From NCBI RefSeq assembly GCF_001679645.1, contig NZ_LRUN01000037.1, positions 62,001 through 126,000 of the forward strand: DNA of 64,000 nucleotides. Reading direction: 5' to 3'. The notes below the pieces were generated by a model. The model saw only the letters and a program-made list of their open reading frames with translations, was not told the origin of the DNA and ran no database searches. The stretch is from Pseudomonas bananamidigenes (GTDB lineage Bacteria; Pseudomonadota; Gammaproteobacteria; Pseudomonadales; Pseudomonadaceae). Shown piece by piece: positions 10,101 to 18,728 of the stretch (its first letter is position 1; each line of letters starts with the position of its first letter). The position numbers were made by a program, and so were the translations under genes.

Positions 10101-11722
10101 GCGAGTGGACCGCCGAGCTGGTGCAGGACGGCAAAACCGCCGACGCCCTCGCGGTGCGCCTGACCGCCACCGGTGAAGGCTGGCAAGTGACGCAGACCCA
10201 GAGTCTGGACGTGGCCAGCGGCGATACACCGTTGAGCCTGCCGGCAGACGCCACCGACATTCGCCTGCGTCTGGATGACAGCCCGCAAGCGCTGTTCCGT
10301 TCGGCCCTCGACGATCTGCTCGGCTATCCCTACGGCGGTGTCGAGCAGACCGCCAGCCGCCTGCTGCCGCTGAGCATTGCTTACCCGTCGCTGGCGTCCA
10401 ACCCGCAGATCCGCGACCGCTTGCGCCTGATCATGCAGAACAGCCGTCTGCGTCTGGTGCAAATGGCCGGGCCGTCGGCGAGCTTCACCTGGTGGGGCTT
10501 CGACGGCGAGCCGGATGCGTTCCTCACCGCTTATGCCTATTTCGCCGACTGGAACGCCAGCCGGGTGCTCGAGCTGACCCTGCCGCCGGAGCACTGGCAG
10601 CGGGTGCTGGAGGTCTACGCCAAGCAGGCACCGAACACACCATTGCTGCAACGGGCGCTGATCCTGTCGTTCGCCAGACAGATGCATCTGCCGGTCAACA
10701 CATTGCTCAGTGGCTTGATGGAGGATCTGTCCAGGGCCGGTGAAGGCAATGCCGAAACCTTGATGGACGACGGTGAAGACAGTCTGGTGATGAGCGATCC
10801 GGAATCGACGCTCGGTCTGGCGGCGGCGCGGGTCTTGACCGCATCGCTGGCCACCCAGTCCAAAGTCGCGTTGCCGGATGCGTTCAATCGTCAGCTGAGC
10901 GCTGCGCAACAGCGTCTGGCCGTCAGCTCTCAACCGTTTGTCGAAGCGCTGAACCTGTCGCTGCAACCGTTCGATCAGGCCCGTGCGACAGCGCTGCTGC
11001 AACGCCTGTTGCCGCAGCAATCGACCCTCGAACGTGCGCTGGCGCTGACCTGGCTGCAACGCAGCATCGCTCAGGCCTCGCCGACCATCGCGCTGGCACC
11101 CGGCGAAGGCTGGAAGAAAAACTACGGCGCGACCGGCGAGATGTATTGGACGTGGCAAGGTGCGACGCCGGTGCCGAGCGTGTTGACAGTGTCGGGCACT
11201 CAGGAGCGCCCGTTGCTTGCGGCGCTGAGCTTCCAGACCCAGCAACCGGCGGTCGATCCGATGGCCGTGACCATCACCCGTCGCCTGTCGCGTCTGGTGC
11301 CGGGTGACGAAGCCTTCACCTTCAAGCTGGAGCCGGTCGGCACCAAACCGTTGTCCAGCGACAGTCTGTACCTGGACGAAGTGATCCTCACCAGCAAAGC
11401 GCCGAAACCACTGCGCTACGGCATGCTCGAAGTGCCGTTGCCGCCGGGCGCCGATGTCGAGCGCACCACGTGGGGCATCAAGTTGCTGGGCAAGGATGGC
11501 ACCGAGCCGACCGCGCTGGAGAAGGCACGGTTCGAACCGGGCCAACTGGCCTACGCCGTGCCGGTGGATGCGCTGAGCGGTGAATTGCGCCTGCGGCATC
11601 TGGTGCGCTTCTCGCAGAAGGGCCAGTTCAACCTGCCGCCGGTGCGTTTCACTCAGGTCTACGCGCCGCAGCATCAGGCTCAGGAAGCGAAAGCGGCCCT
11701 CGGTCAGGTCACGGTCAACTGA
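7157..11722 (+). CDS. magD: MagD: bacterial alpha-2-macroglobulin (thioester-less, YfaS type)
   Basis: About 1521 residues, the usual size of YfaS/MagD proteins, with a signal peptide ([21 protein letters not shown], cleavage near VNA) and no lipobox. Repeated macroglobulin-type beta domains include [15 protein letters not shown] (bait-region neighbourhood) and VVDEMVYAL, then [16 protein letters not shown] A2M signatures and an alpha-helical toroid ([15 protein letters not shown]). Macroglobulins trap attacking proteases; MagD is periplasmic and binds other Mag proteins. The thioester Cys of C-x-E-Q is replaced by Gly (G1061-V-E-Q1064), as in the non-covalent class. The ATG overlaps the magC stop by four bases; a second ATG lies five codons in. 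Confidence 0.95.
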   Translation: MTGARMLRLLPFLLLLALPFSAVNADDSVEPSGYAPVSGESFFLLADSSFASDEQAVVRLEAPGRDYRRFRMEPYGGADIRVYRIDKPLDFLKRQKNLHRVVSDGQFKGEGLSNTLAYLWDNWYRKSRRVMQRAFSYESRQQVTEQVPELKMGNAIAAPTPYDAQPQFALIPGLPVVSQFRYPLWQAKPIQPPTGVNLAGSSSEFVSVAPGNVYIPLGNLKPGLYLVEALIGKYRATTMVFVSNTVAVSKIAGDELLVWAARKHEGSSVPKVNVLWTDGLGVMSSGATDTDGLLRLKHVSPERSFVIGEDEEGGVFVSENFYYDSEIYDTKLYAFTDRPLYRPGDWVSLKIVGREFKNARDSVLPGAADVDVSVLDATGTELQRLDLKLDAKAGTQGRFQLPDNAVAGGYEIRFNYKDQAYSSAFRVAEYIKPHFEISLNLAKQDYRTGEAVKGSLVLLYPDGKPVANAKLSLSLRAQQLSMVDNELQYLGQFPVELTSTELTTDSKGSATLDLPATDKPSRYMLTVFASDGAAYRVKTTKEILIDRGAASFRLNAPQRFSAVGDKVAFSYANEGGSEQARAVVPSSYSWVRLEDQSTGEGKLAAKDKGFSVTFDRPGTYNLSLKDQFGRVLGGTGHSVTGDGVKAVPGTVEIVLDKPEYKADDEALALITFPEPVSDALLSLERDKVEATALLAKGGDWLKLEKLSDTQYRARIPVKDNFAPNLTFSVLYTKGGQYSFQNAAIKVAAPQIDVAIKTDKETYQPGDTVTVDLTTRFAGKAVPAHLTVSVVDEMVYALQPEVAPTIDQFFYHPRRNNVRTSASLSFISYDVALPGSPGAPGKANRSERGVKVLERPRREDVDTAAWQPELLTDADGKTRFTFKMPDSLTRWRITARAIADDGQVGQKKQFVRSEKPLYLKWSGPSKFRKGDQPQLGVFAFSQAEKPVKAELVTHYAGTEQRLPVTLNNGINYLPLPAFALASGEWTAELVQDGKTADALAVRLTATGEGWQVTQTQSLDVASGDTPLSLPADATDIRLRLDDSPQALFRSALDDLLGYPYGGVEQTASRLLPLSIAYPSLASNPQIRDRLRLIMQNSRLRLVQMAGPSASFTWWGFDGEPDAFLTAYAYFADWNASRVLELTLPPEHWQRVLEVYAKQAPNTPLLQRALILSFARQMHLPVNTLLSGLMEDLSRAGEGNAETLMDDGEDSLVMSDPESTLGLAAARVLTASLATQSKVALPDAFNRQLSAAQQRLAVSSQPFVEALNLSLQPFDQARATALLQRLLPQQSTLERALALTWLQRSIAQASPTIALAPGEGWKKNYGATGEMYWTWQGATPVPSVLTVSGTQERPLLAALSFQTQQPAVDPMAVTITRRLSRLVPGDEAFTFKLEPVGTKPLSSDSLYLDEVILTSKAPKPLRYGMLEVPLPPGADVERTTWGIKLLGKDGTEPTALEKARFEPGQLAYAVPVDALSGELRLRHLVRFSQKGQFNLPPVRFTQVYAPQHQAQEAKAALGQVTVN

Positions 11723-11723
11723 C

Positions 11724-13343
11724 ATGAAACGGCCGCTGCTGTGGCTGATGCTGTGTCTGATTCCTGCGCTGGCGACGGCGCAGGATGAACCGCTGCGCGT
11801 GGCCTACAAGGGCGAATTGTTGTCGCTGAACACCACGCAACTGACCGCCCGCGAGCCGTTGCCGTCGTCGCTGGATACGCCGCTGGGCAGTTTGTGGAAG
11901 GTGTTCGTCTACGCGTGGCTGGTGGATACCGGCGCACGGGAACCGGCGTATGAATGTCGCGGACAGTCGAAGGAGGAAGTCTATTGCTGCACTGCGGGCG
12001 GCAGGATCGAGCGTGATCAGGCGCTGGTGAAATCCTGCGGGTTGTATTTCGAGCCGGCGCGGCTGGGCATAACCGCTGGCGATTGGAAAACCTATTGGCA
12101 GGCGCGACAGGCGCCGTCGTGGTTGCTGAACCTGCCGTCGATGCAGCCGGCTACTCGGGTGTCCGTGGCTGACTTGCTGAAGGTTTTATCCTGGTTGCCG
12201 GCTCAGGATCAGATGCGTCGCGTGCTGCTCGACGTGGTGCTGAACGCGGCGGATGGCAATGTCGTCGGTGAACTCGGCGGCCGCTTGCGGGTGAAGACCT
12301 GGAGCTGGCTCGGCGATCAGGACCCGCAATCACGTCAGGGCGGATTCGCCGGCTGGACGGCAGATGGCTCGCCGATCTGGGCCGGTGGCCGGGGGACCAG
12401 TCAGATGGTGTTGCGGCATTACGGTTCGGCCCTGGCAACCGTGTTGCCCGCATCATGGCCGGCGGACGCGGGGCGATGTGTCGAAGTCGGTCTGTTTTCG
12501 CGTTATCCCGTTGCCCGGGTCATGACCGGTGATCGGGCGGTGACTTCAGGCCCGTTGCAGGGCGATTACCGCGTCGAATTCGCCAACGGCAATGCGCTGG
12601 ATATCCACAGCGACGGCGAACTGTTTCTGCTCAATGACAAGCTTGTGGCGCGGCTGGATCGCGAAGAATACGTCGCTCGTGTCCTCGAACGTGAAGCCAG
12701 ACCGGAACCCGCCGAAGCCGCCAAAGCCCTTGCCGTGGCGATCCGCACTTATCTGCTGCAGAACGCCACACGCAACGGCGAATGTCTGAGCATCGATGAC
12801 AGCAGCACCCGCCAGCGTGTCGCTCCGCGTCCGGCGTCCGCCGAATCGCGCAACATCGCGGCATGGACGGCGGATCTGGTACTGGCTGGCAGCACTGTCA
12901 CCTATCACTCCGATCAACCCGGCCCCGACAAACTGGCCTGGCAACAAGCCGTCGAACAAGCCAATGCCGGGCAGCGCTACGACGCGATTCTGCTCCACGC
13001 CTATCCGCGCGCCAGCCTCAGTCGCTGGGACAACCCGGTGGCGTCCTGCGAAGCACTGCCCGCCGCACAGGACTGGCTGCAGAAGCAGCGGCGTGGCTGG
13101 CGTCCGAAGCTGGAAAGCGAAACCGGCTACAGCGAAGTCAGCACTTTCGCCGTCTGCAAACTCGCGTTCGGGCGACCCTTCGTCGACCGCGAACGCCAGC
13201 GCATCTACGTGCGCGGCGTGCTGTCGTTGCAGGATCGCCTCGATCTGACTCACGAATACCTGCACCTGGCCTTTGAAGCACACCCCAACGGCCAGGATGA
13301 AACCTACATCGAAGGGCTCGCCCGTCACCTTTTGCTGGAATAG
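11724..13343 (+). CDS. magE: MagE: exported DUF2300 (YfaQ-like) multi-domain protein
   Basis: A 539-residue protein with a signal peptide (MKRPLLWLMLCLIPALATAQ). Three parts can be read. Residues ~45-240 resemble a penicillin-binding-protein transpeptidase: S56-L-W-K59 (SxxK), KSCGLYF (S104-C-G in the SxN position) and AGGRGTSQM (GRG in the KTG position). Residues ~280-425 resemble the SpoIID amidase-enhancer domain (EEYVARVLERE, AAKALAVAIRTYLLQ). Near the C-terminus H510-E-Y-L-H514 is an HExxH motif. The loss of SxN and KTG argues against normal transpeptidation. Two bases after magD; fifth gene of the mag operon. Family function unknown. Confidence 0.88.
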   Translation: MKRPLLWLMLCLIPALATAQDEPLRVAYKGELLSLNTTQLTAREPLPSSLDTPLGSLWKVFVYAWLVDTGAREPAYECRGQSKEEVYCCTAGGRIERDQALVKSCGLYFEPARLGITAGDWKTYWQARQAPSWLLNLPSMQPATRVSVADLLKVLSWLPAQDQMRRVLLDVVLNAADGNVVGELGGRLRVKTWSWLGDQDPQSRQGGFAGWTADGSPIWAGGRGTSQMVLRHYGSALATVLPASWPADAGRCVEVGLFSRYPVARVMTGDRAVTSGPLQGDYRVEFANGNALDIHSDGELFLLNDKLVARLDREEYVARVLEREARPEPAEAAKALAVAIRTYLLQNATRNGECLSIDDSSTRQRVAPRPASAESRNIAAWTADLVLAGSTVTYHSDQPGPDKLAWQQAVEQANAGQRYDAILLHAYPRASLSRWDNPVASCEALPAAQDWLQKQRRGWRPKLESETGYSEVSTFAVCKLAFGRPFVDRERQRIYVRGVLSLQDRLDLTHEYLHLAFEAHPNGQDETYIEGLARHLLLE

Positions 13344-13346
13344 ACC

Positions 13347-14159
13347 ATGACACTCCGTTTTCCACAGGCCCTGCTGTTGCTCTGCGCATTCAATGCATTG
13401 CCGATGGCGATGGCCGCCGACAGCGTCAAACTCGACACTCCGGTCGGTGGCTGGCGCACAGGCGCGCCAGACGGCGAGGGGGAAGACTTCCGCCAGACCG
13501 TCAACTACCCGGCCTCCTCGGTGAACACCCCGGTCGGCCAGGCCAACACCGCCCGCATCAGCGGTGAAATCAAAGCCACACCGAAAAGCAAAGAGCCCGG
13601 CCGGCTGATCGTCAACGGTGTCAGCATGCCGTTGAAAATCGACGACAGCGGCCGCTTCGACCGCCCGTTCTCCTTCCCCAAAGGCAGCAACAGCGTCGAA
13701 GTCCGCAGCCCCGACGGCCAGCAACGTCACCGCACCCAGTTCCTCAACGCCAGCGGCGGTGCGACGCCGGCCAAACTGCGCGTGCTGCTGTCCTGGGACA
13801 GCGACGGCACCGACCTCGACCTGCACCTGATCACCCCCGACGGCGCACACATCTGGTACGGCGACCGCGTCGCCCCCAACGGCGCGGCCCTGGACGTCGA
13901 CGTGACCACCGGCTACGGCCCGGAAATCTTCGCCATGCCGGCGCCGATCAAGGGGCAGTATCTGGTGTATGTGAACTACTTCGGCGGTGGCTATCGCGGG
14001 GATGACGAGGGCGGGGAAGAGGCGGTGCAGCCGCTGACCACCGCGCAGGTGACGGTGATTACCGAGGAAGGGACGCCGAGCGAGAAGATGGAGACGTTCG
14101 TGGTGCCGATGCGGGCGGTGGGGGAGTTGACGTTGGTGAAGTCGTTTAGTTATCCCTGA
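13347..14159 (+). CDS. magF: MagF: exported DUF2135 (YfaP-like) protein, paralogue of MagA
   Basis: A 270-residue secreted protein with a signal peptide ending at AMAA-DS, then the same framework as MagA: GGWRTGAPDG, a DDSGRFDRPFSFPKGSNSVEVRS block, LSWDSDGTDLDLHLITPDG and PEIFAMPAPIKGQYLVYVNYFGGG. The shared VGGWR, GSNSVEVRS, DLDLHxITPDG and LVYVNYxG strings show duplication of one ancestor at both ends of the operon. It ends the mag operon three bases after magE. Probably a periplasmic partner of MagD. No catalytic motif is apparent. Confidence 0.88.
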   Translation: MTLRFPQALLLLCAFNALPMAMAADSVKLDTPVGGWRTGAPDGEGEDFRQTVNYPASSVNTPVGQANTARISGEIKATPKSKEPGRLIVNGVSMPLKIDDSGRFDRPFSFPKGSNSVEVRSPDGQQRHRTQFLNASGGATPAKLRVLLSWDSDGTDLDLHLITPDGAHIWYGDRVAPNGAALDVDVTTGYGPEIFAMPAPIKGQYLVYVNYFGGGYRGDDEGGEEAVQPLTTAQVTVITEEGTPSEKMETFVVPMRAVGELTLVKSFSYP

Positions 14160-14168
14160 ACTATCGGA

Positions 14169-14585
14169 TCATTTAGAAAAAACCCCGCACAGTGCATTGC
14201 CTTCATATCCGTGAACGATGGGTCCCAGCACCATGAATGGGCCACAAGCGTATAGCGGAGATGGCACTTTTTGCTCGGTGTCGAGCAGAACGACTTCGTT
14301 TCCGAACTCGTCTTTGCCGAAGGATTGCTCGGAATACGACGCGCACACCGGCAGTTTCAACGGCACCGGAACCAGTGCCCAGATAGTAACTCCGCACCAT
14401 TCTCGGACGGGTGGCGATTTTGCTGTTCTGGTGATCTGTGGGGGAGTCGAACGGTAGTTTTGTACTCTGTAGGCGTCGGTTTTGAGTGTGGTTTTTTCAG
14501 GGAAGGAAACACCTACTCCCACGCATGCTGTCAGGCTGAGGCATGCAGTCGTTGTCAGGGCAGCAGATGTCAGGCGTGAATTCAT
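14169..14585 (-). CDS. Small lipoprotein of unknown function
   Basis: The ATG at 14585 gives a 138-residue protein with a lipoprotein signal, MNSRLTSAALTTTACLSLTAC; the lipobox LTAC predicts acylation at Cys21. A longer reading frame exists upstream but would bury the signal peptide. The rest has several Cys (EWCGVTIW, VCASYSE, YACGPFM, LCGVFS) and a GPIVHGYEG segment; no family is recognised. It converges on the mag operon nine bases from the magF stop. Its DNA is more A+T-rich than the neighbouring core genes, suggesting recent acquisition. Confidence 0.65.
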   Translation of the reverse strand: MNSRLTSAALTTTACLSLTACVGVGVSFPEKTTLKTDAYRVQNYRSTPPQITRTAKSPPVREWCGVTIWALVPVPLKLPVCASYSEQSFGKDEFGNEVVLLDTEQKVPSPLYACGPFMVLGPIVHGYEGNALCGVFSK

Positions 14586-14727
14586 GAGGTGGGTTATCAA
14601 TTTTGAAACGTCCTTGTGCAATATTGTTCCTTGCTTTTCCGTGCCGGGTAACGGTGAAACTCTCCGCGTGGTCGATGTTTCTCGGGACCAAATAATGACC
14701 TCTGTCTTAACCTCAAAGGTCGTGCGA

Positions 14728-15810
14728 TCAGTGCTCGTCACCGTTCCTCGATATGTCATCACTCGCCAGCTCACGCTCGATTTGTTCGATGCTGGGCAGG
14801 CTGGTTTGAAATTCTACCGGCAGAGACTCTACCAATTGGTATTCCGCCACCCCTATAGGGCGGGCGTTGTCACGAAGGGCATATTCAGCCACCACCTTAT
14901 TCTTGCTTTTGCACAGCAGTAGACCAATGGTCGGGCTGTCCTGGGGGTGTTTGAGCTGTGCATCGACTGCGGTCAGATAAAAACTCAGTTGCCCCAAATG
15001 CTCGGGCTTGAATTTGCCAGCCTTGAGTTCTATCACCACATAGCAACGGAGCTTGAGGTGATAAAACAGCAGATCGATAAAGAACTCGTCACCACCCACA
15101 TCCAGCAGTACTTGCTGACCGACGAACGCAAAGCCTGCACCCAGTTCCAAGAGGAAATCAGTGACATGTTTGATTAGAGCGGTTTCAATTTCTCTTTCTT
15201 GGGCATCTACGGTCAGACCGAGGAAGTCGAAACGGTACGGGTCTTTCAGCGATTCGCGGGCCAGGTCGGAATGAGGTTTTGGCAGGTTGCTGTCGAAGTT
15301 ACTGACTGCCTTGCCGCTGCGCTCCAGCAAGCGCGTCTCGATTTGCATTACCAGAATGCTGCGTGACCAGTTGTGCTCGATGGCCTGAGATGCGTACCAG
15401 CAACGAGGTTCACGGGAGGACAGCTTGTCCAACAGCACTAGGTTGTGGCCCCAAGGTAATTGTGCAGCAGCTTGTTGCACAAATTCTCTATCCGGCCACG
15501 CTTCAGCAAAAGCGCGCATGTATTTCAAATTACGGGGGGAAAACCCTTTCATATCTGGAAAGGTTGCGCGTAAATCCTGAGCCAAGCGATCGATTACCTT
15601 TGTACCCCAGCCTTGTTGTGCTTGCCGCGACAAAATATCGTGGCCGATCTCCCAGTAAAGAAGCACAAGCACCCGATTGACCGCCAACGTTGCGCGTTGT
15701 TGAGCATCATGGATACGGCTCTTCAATTCGGTCAGCCAGACGCTGTAACCCTCGGGTTGTGCACTTAGACTAACAGGGGTGTGGCGCATGCTTTTTCCGC
15801 TTGGTTTCAT
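14728..15810 (-). CDS. DUF1016 / YhcG-type PDDEXK nuclease-like protein
   Basis: About 360 residues from the ATG at 15810 (AAGG upstream; 15789 is an alternative). It has the DUF1016 N-terminal domain (NRVLVLLYWEIGHDI, GWGTKVIDRLAQDLRATFPDMKGFSPRNLKYMRAF cut into its parts, LPWGHNLVLLDKL), then a PDDEXK-like core with D246 in GDEFFIDLLFYH and E261-L-K263 in VVIELKAGKF. Proteins of this type are predicted DNA nucleases, scattered and often on mobile DNA; some sit beside restriction systems. No partner gene is nearby, so the role is open. It lies in a patch with a lipoprotein and a phage-type repressor. Confidence 0.85.
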   Translation of the reverse strand: MKPSGKSMRHTPVSLSAQPEGYSVWLTELKSRIHDAQQRATLAVNRVLVLLYWEIGHDILSRQAQQGWGTKVIDRLAQDLRATFPDMKGFSPRNLKYMRAFAEAWPDREFVQQAAAQLPWGHNLVLLDKLSSREPRCWYASQAIEHNWSRSILVMQIETRLLERSGKAVSNFDSNLPKPHSDLARESLKDPYRFDFLGLTVDAQEREIETALIKHVTDFLLELGAGFAFVGQQVLLDVGGDEFFIDLLFYHLKLRCYVVIELKAGKFKPEHLGQLSFYLTAVDAQLKHPQDSPTIGLLLCKSKNKVVAEYALRDNARPIGVAEYQLVESLPVEFQTSLPSIEQIERELASDDISRNGDEH

Positions 15811-16309
15811 CGGTGCGGCCTTGCAGTTTTGCAGGCAGGGCCGAAGGTTAGCCAGCGTACTCCCCAGGCGCAAGCGGGACGGACTGCTCTAGGACATTTC
15901 CTTCGGTAGAAAGAGAGGCTGCTTACTTTTTCAGGCGTCGATGCTTTGCAGGAGAGCAGTGGCGGCAATGTTCATGCAGGATCAGCAGCTTTTCTGAAGG
16001 CATTAAAAAGCCGGCTTGTGGCCGGCTTCTCGGGGACTGGCTTGGTTTATTTTTGGTAAACCGCGCCAGCCTTCAAAACGTACATCCGGATCTTGCGTCC
16101 GGCTGTGGGACTTGGTCAGACAGTGGTCTGCCGCGTCAGGCGTCATCTGGGCCGCAGGGCGGGGCGATGCGCGAATGTGGGGCGCAGGATACTGAGTTTT
16201 GCCGGGGATTCCCAGCTTGAACTGCGGTTTAGAGCCATCAAACTGCAGAAAATCGAGGATTTGTACCGAGTTTCAGGGGCTCATCACCAGCAGGCCGGGT
16301 CACACCAGG
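15811..16309. other. Non-coding stretch upstream of the DUF1016 gene
   Basis: About 500 bases with no convincing gene. It contains a clear minus-strand terminator (16005-16030) and a small CCGGA-TCTTGCG-TCCGG hairpin near 16086-16102. Between the repressor stop (16310) and the terminator there are about 280 bases on the minus strand that could be an untranslated tail or a small RNA. The only reading frame seen there is a 12-codon one starting at 16085, too short to support. Confidence 0.4.
16005..16030 (-). terminator. Rho-independent terminator (minus strand)
   Basis: On the minus strand AGAAGCCGGC-CACAA-GCCGGC is followed by TTTTT: a 6-bp GC-rich stem (AGCCGGC-like arms) with a T-run. It would end transcripts from the repressor gene at 16310-17050 or from a small RNA before the DUF1016 gene. 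Confidence 0.8.
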
Positions 16310-17050
16310 TCAAAGAAACGGCACCACCGGCCGCCGTTTGCCCAGCGTCGACCACCAGAACACCCACCCCAACACATGAATTCTCTGCTCCTCGATCTGC
16401 GCAGCCCTGAAGATCTCGTCCGGGTATTCCGCGCTGTTGTGGCTACGCAGGCGCAAGGCGTTGCCGGGCATGCGGTGCAGGTATTTGATGCGCAACATGC
16501 CGTCGTGTTCGATGGCGTAGATTTCGCCGTCCACCACTTGGGTCAGGCTGCGGTCGATGGCGAGGGTGGAGCCGTCTTCGATTTTCTCGGCCATGCTGTT
16601 GCCGATCATGTGGGTGCAGATGGCGTCAGTGGGGTGGATATCCAGGGATTCAAGGTGGCTGCGGGGCAGGCGCACGGTCTGCTCCGGGTCCTTGATGACG
16701 TGGGTCTTGCCGGAACCGGCTGCCGTGGGCGCTTCCTTGTAGAGCGGCAGTTCGATGTCGGTGGATTCGAGCACCGTGTAAACGCCACTGATGGACTGGG
16801 CATCGAACGTATCGCCCGGACCCGCCTGCAGACGCGGGGCGTCTTTCGGGCCTTCGCCGGTTCTCAGCCAGAGACTGTTGACCGATAACAGGCGCGCCAC
16901 CTCTTCCATGCGGTACGCGGGGACGCCCCGGGTGTACCAGTTATGAACGTTTTGGGCTTCCGTGCCCCAGAACTTTGCGAATCCCGTGGTGGTGATGTTC
17001 GCAGCTTCCAGGAGTGCCTTGAATCTTGGACCGCTAGTGTTCTTTCTCAT
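16310..17050 (-). CDS. LexA/CI-type repressor (HTH plus S24 self-cleaving domain)
   Basis: About 246 residues. The N-terminus (residues ~8-60) looks like an XRE-type helix-turn-helix (FKALLEAANITTTGFAKFWG, NVHNWYTRGVPAYRMEEVARLL). The C-terminal half is an S24/LexA peptidase: IGNSM with Ser152 and GMLRIKYL with Lys189, the Ser-Lys pair for RecA-stimulated self-cleavage. Such PrtR/CI-like repressors hold prophages, pyocins or DNA-damage genes silent. No phage structural or pyocin genes are present, so this may be a relic or act elsewhere. ATG at 17050 chosen; a GTG lies two codons upstream. Confidence 0.85.
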   Translation of the reverse strand: MRKNTSGPRFKALLEAANITTTGFAKFWGTEAQNVHNWYTRGVPAYRMEEVARLLSVNSLWLRTGEGPKDAPRLQAGPGDTFDAQSISGVYTVLESTDIELPLYKEAPTAAGSGKTHVIKDPEQTVRLPRSHLESLDIHPTDAICTHMIGNSMAEKIEDGSTLAIDRSLTQVVDGEIYAIEHDGMLRIKYLHRMPGNALRLRSHNSAEYPDEIFRAAQIEEQRIHVLGWVFWWSTLGKRRPVVPFL

Positions 17051-17217
17051 AAACACGAGTCTAAGGCCGGCCCAGAGCGCTTTGAATAAACCTGGCGTTC
17101 AAAATCGAGGCAAATTTTGCGACGGGATGTAAGACGTACTTGTAGGAAATTACACACGCTAAAACTTTTCTGTAGGCAGCCATAAACAAAGCGTTTAAGT
17201 CACTGCCCGTCAGGCAC

Positions 17218-17244
17218 AAAAAACCCCGGATCAACCGGGGTTTT
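17218..17244 (-). terminator. Bidirectional-looking terminator after ppa
   Basis: AAAAAA-CCCCGG-ATCAA-CCGGGG-TTTTC: a 6-bp GC stem flanked by A-run and T-run, so it can work on either strand. It lies 28 bases after the ppa stop on the minus strand and separates ppa from the repressor promoter region. Confidence 0.88.
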
Positions 17245-17271
17245 CTTCAAGCGTGTCGCAGGTCGAGAGGC

Positions 17272-17799
17272 TTAGCCTTTGTAGGCAGCAACCGACTTGG
17301 TGATCGCGGCGCGGGCAGCGTCAGCGCCGTCCCAACCTTCGATTTTGACCCATTTGCCTTTCTCGAGATCCTTGTAGTTCGCGAAGAAGTGCTCGATCTG
17401 CTGGATCAGCAGGGCTGGCAGGTCGGTGTATTCCTTCACGTCCACGTACAGCTGGGACAGCTTGTCGTGCGGGACTGCGATGACTTTGGCATCGCCGCCG
17501 CCGTCGTCGGTCATGTTCAGGACGCCGACCGGACGTGCGCGGATCACCGAACCTGGCGCAACCGGGTAAGGGGTCACGACCAGCACGTCCAGGGGATCAC
17601 CGTCGTCAGCCAGGGTGTTCGGGATGAAACCGTAGTTGGCCGGATAGAACATCGGGGTGGCCATGAAACGGTCAACGAACAGGCAATCGCTGTCTTTGTC
17701 GATTTCGTACTTGATCGGCGCGTGGTTGGCCGGGATCTCGATCGCGACGTAGATGTCGTTCGGCAGGTCTTTGCCAGCCGGAATCTTGCTGTAGCTCAT
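17272..17799 (-). CDS. ppa: Inorganic pyrophosphatase
   Basis: Soluble family I pyrophosphatase, 175 residues, hydrolysing PPi to phosphate and so pulling biosynthetic reactions forward. It has the family signature [16 protein letters not shown] (metal-binding Asp residues, near residues 65-80), the KYEIDKDSD start region and a C-terminal [14 protein letters not shown]. It is cytoplasmic and hexameric in relatives. It is followed by a clear terminator and stands as its own unit. Confidence 0.97.
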   Translation of the reverse strand: MSYSKIPAGKDLPNDIYVAIEIPANHAPIKYEIDKDSDCLFVDRFMATPMFYPANYGFIPNTLADDGDPLDVLVVTPYPVAPGSVIRARPVGVLNMTDDGGGDAKVIAVPHDKLSQLYVDVKEYTDLPALLIQQIEHFFANYKDLEKGKWVKIEGWDGADAARAAITKSVAAYKG

Positions 17800-17911
17800 T
17801 GGGCGTTGCCCCCGTTAGTAGACCAAAACACTTGGCCGGATTGACCAAAAAGTGGCGGCGATTATAGGCATATTCGACCCGCGATGCCATGCACCGAAAG
17901 TCGTCCGGGCC

Positions 17912-18724
17912 TTACTCGTGTGCCTGATAGACCGGGTCCGTGGCCTGAAGTTGCTTCAGTCGGGCCAATGGATCCTGGCGGTAGAAAAGTCGCAGTTGCG
18001 CATACACCTGTGGATAAGCCTCGTGCAGCAGGTCCGGGGCGCTGAAAAAGTACTCGCTGGTAACGGCAAAGAACTCGGCCGGGTTCTCGGCGGCATACGG
18101 GTCGATGGCCGTTTCGGCGTCGGGATGGCGGTCGAGCTGACGGTTGAGATCATCGTAGGCCGCCTGCATGACCTCGGCCCAGTCGCTGACCCGCATGTCG
18201 GCGTGCAGCGGCGGCAGGCCATTGGCGTTGCCGTTGAGCATGTCGAGTTTGTGCGCCAGTTCGTGGATCACCAGGTTATAGCCTTCCCAGCCACCACTGG
18301 CCATCACTCCGGGCCAGGCGAGAATGACCGGCCCCTGCTGCCAGGCTTCGCCGCTGTGCTCGCCATCCCACTCGTGTTCGACGCCACTGGCATCGCGATG
18401 GCGCTGCGGGCTGAGGAAGTCGTCGGGGTACAGAATGATTTCGTGGAAGCCCTGATACCAGTTCAGATCGCCGAGGTGCAAAAGCGGCAACTGCGCCTGG
18501 GCTGCGAGCAGCAGCCGCTGTTCCTGATGCAGTTCGACACCGGGCAGGGCGGTCAGGTGCTTGTCTTCGAGGAACAGTACGCAGGCTTCGCGCAACCATT
18601 GGTCCTCTGCCGGGCTGATGCCGTCAAGAAAACTCAGATGGTGGCGCACCCGTTGCCACATGTCATCGGCAATCGGGTGCCTGGCCAGAATGCGCCGGCG
18701 TCGCCAGGCGCTCAGTGACCACAT
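17912..18724 (-). CDS. mtfA: MtfA-family zinc-dependent peptidase
   Basis: About 270 residues from the ATG at 18724, which overlaps the preceding DedA gene end closely (8 bases between stop and start regions); the open frame extends upstream but adds residues absent from the family. The zinc motif is H154-E-L-A-H158 in NLVIHELAHKLDMLNG, with the downstream ENPAEFFAVTSEYFF providing the expected acidic ligand. In E. coli MtfA binds the repressor Mlc (DgsA) and is a metallopeptidase. The cellular target in Pseudomonas is not evident here. Synteny mtfA-dedA beside ppa matches P. aeruginosa. Confidence 0.9.
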   Translation of the reverse strand: MWSLSAWRRRRILARHPIADDMWQRVRHHLSFLDGISPAEDQWLREACVLFLEDKHLTALPGVELHQEQRLLLAAQAQLPLLHLGDLNWYQGFHEIILYPDDFLSPQRHRDASGVEHEWDGEHSGEAWQQGPVILAWPGVMASGGWEGYNLVIHELAHKLDMLNGNANGLPPLHADMRVSDWAEVMQAAYDDLNRQLDRHPDAETAIDPYAAENPAEFFAVTSEYFFSAPDLLHEAYPQVYAQLRLFYRQDPLARLKQLQATDPVYQAHE

Positions 18725-18728
18725 CGGA

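Noticed and set aside
7202..11725. 1507-codon open frame antisense to magD
   Set aside because: Long only because of high GC in the third codon position; rich in Gln/Arg/His, with no recognisable domain, and magD is certain on the other strand.
14482..14922. 146-codon plus-strand frame between magF and the DUF1016 gene
   Set aside because: It runs antisense to the lipoprotein and the end of the DUF1016 gene; no ribosome-binding site and no family.
16049..16085. 12-codon minus-strand reading frame before the terminator (MYVLKAG...)
   Set aside because: Too short and without a clear ribosome-binding site; could be chance.
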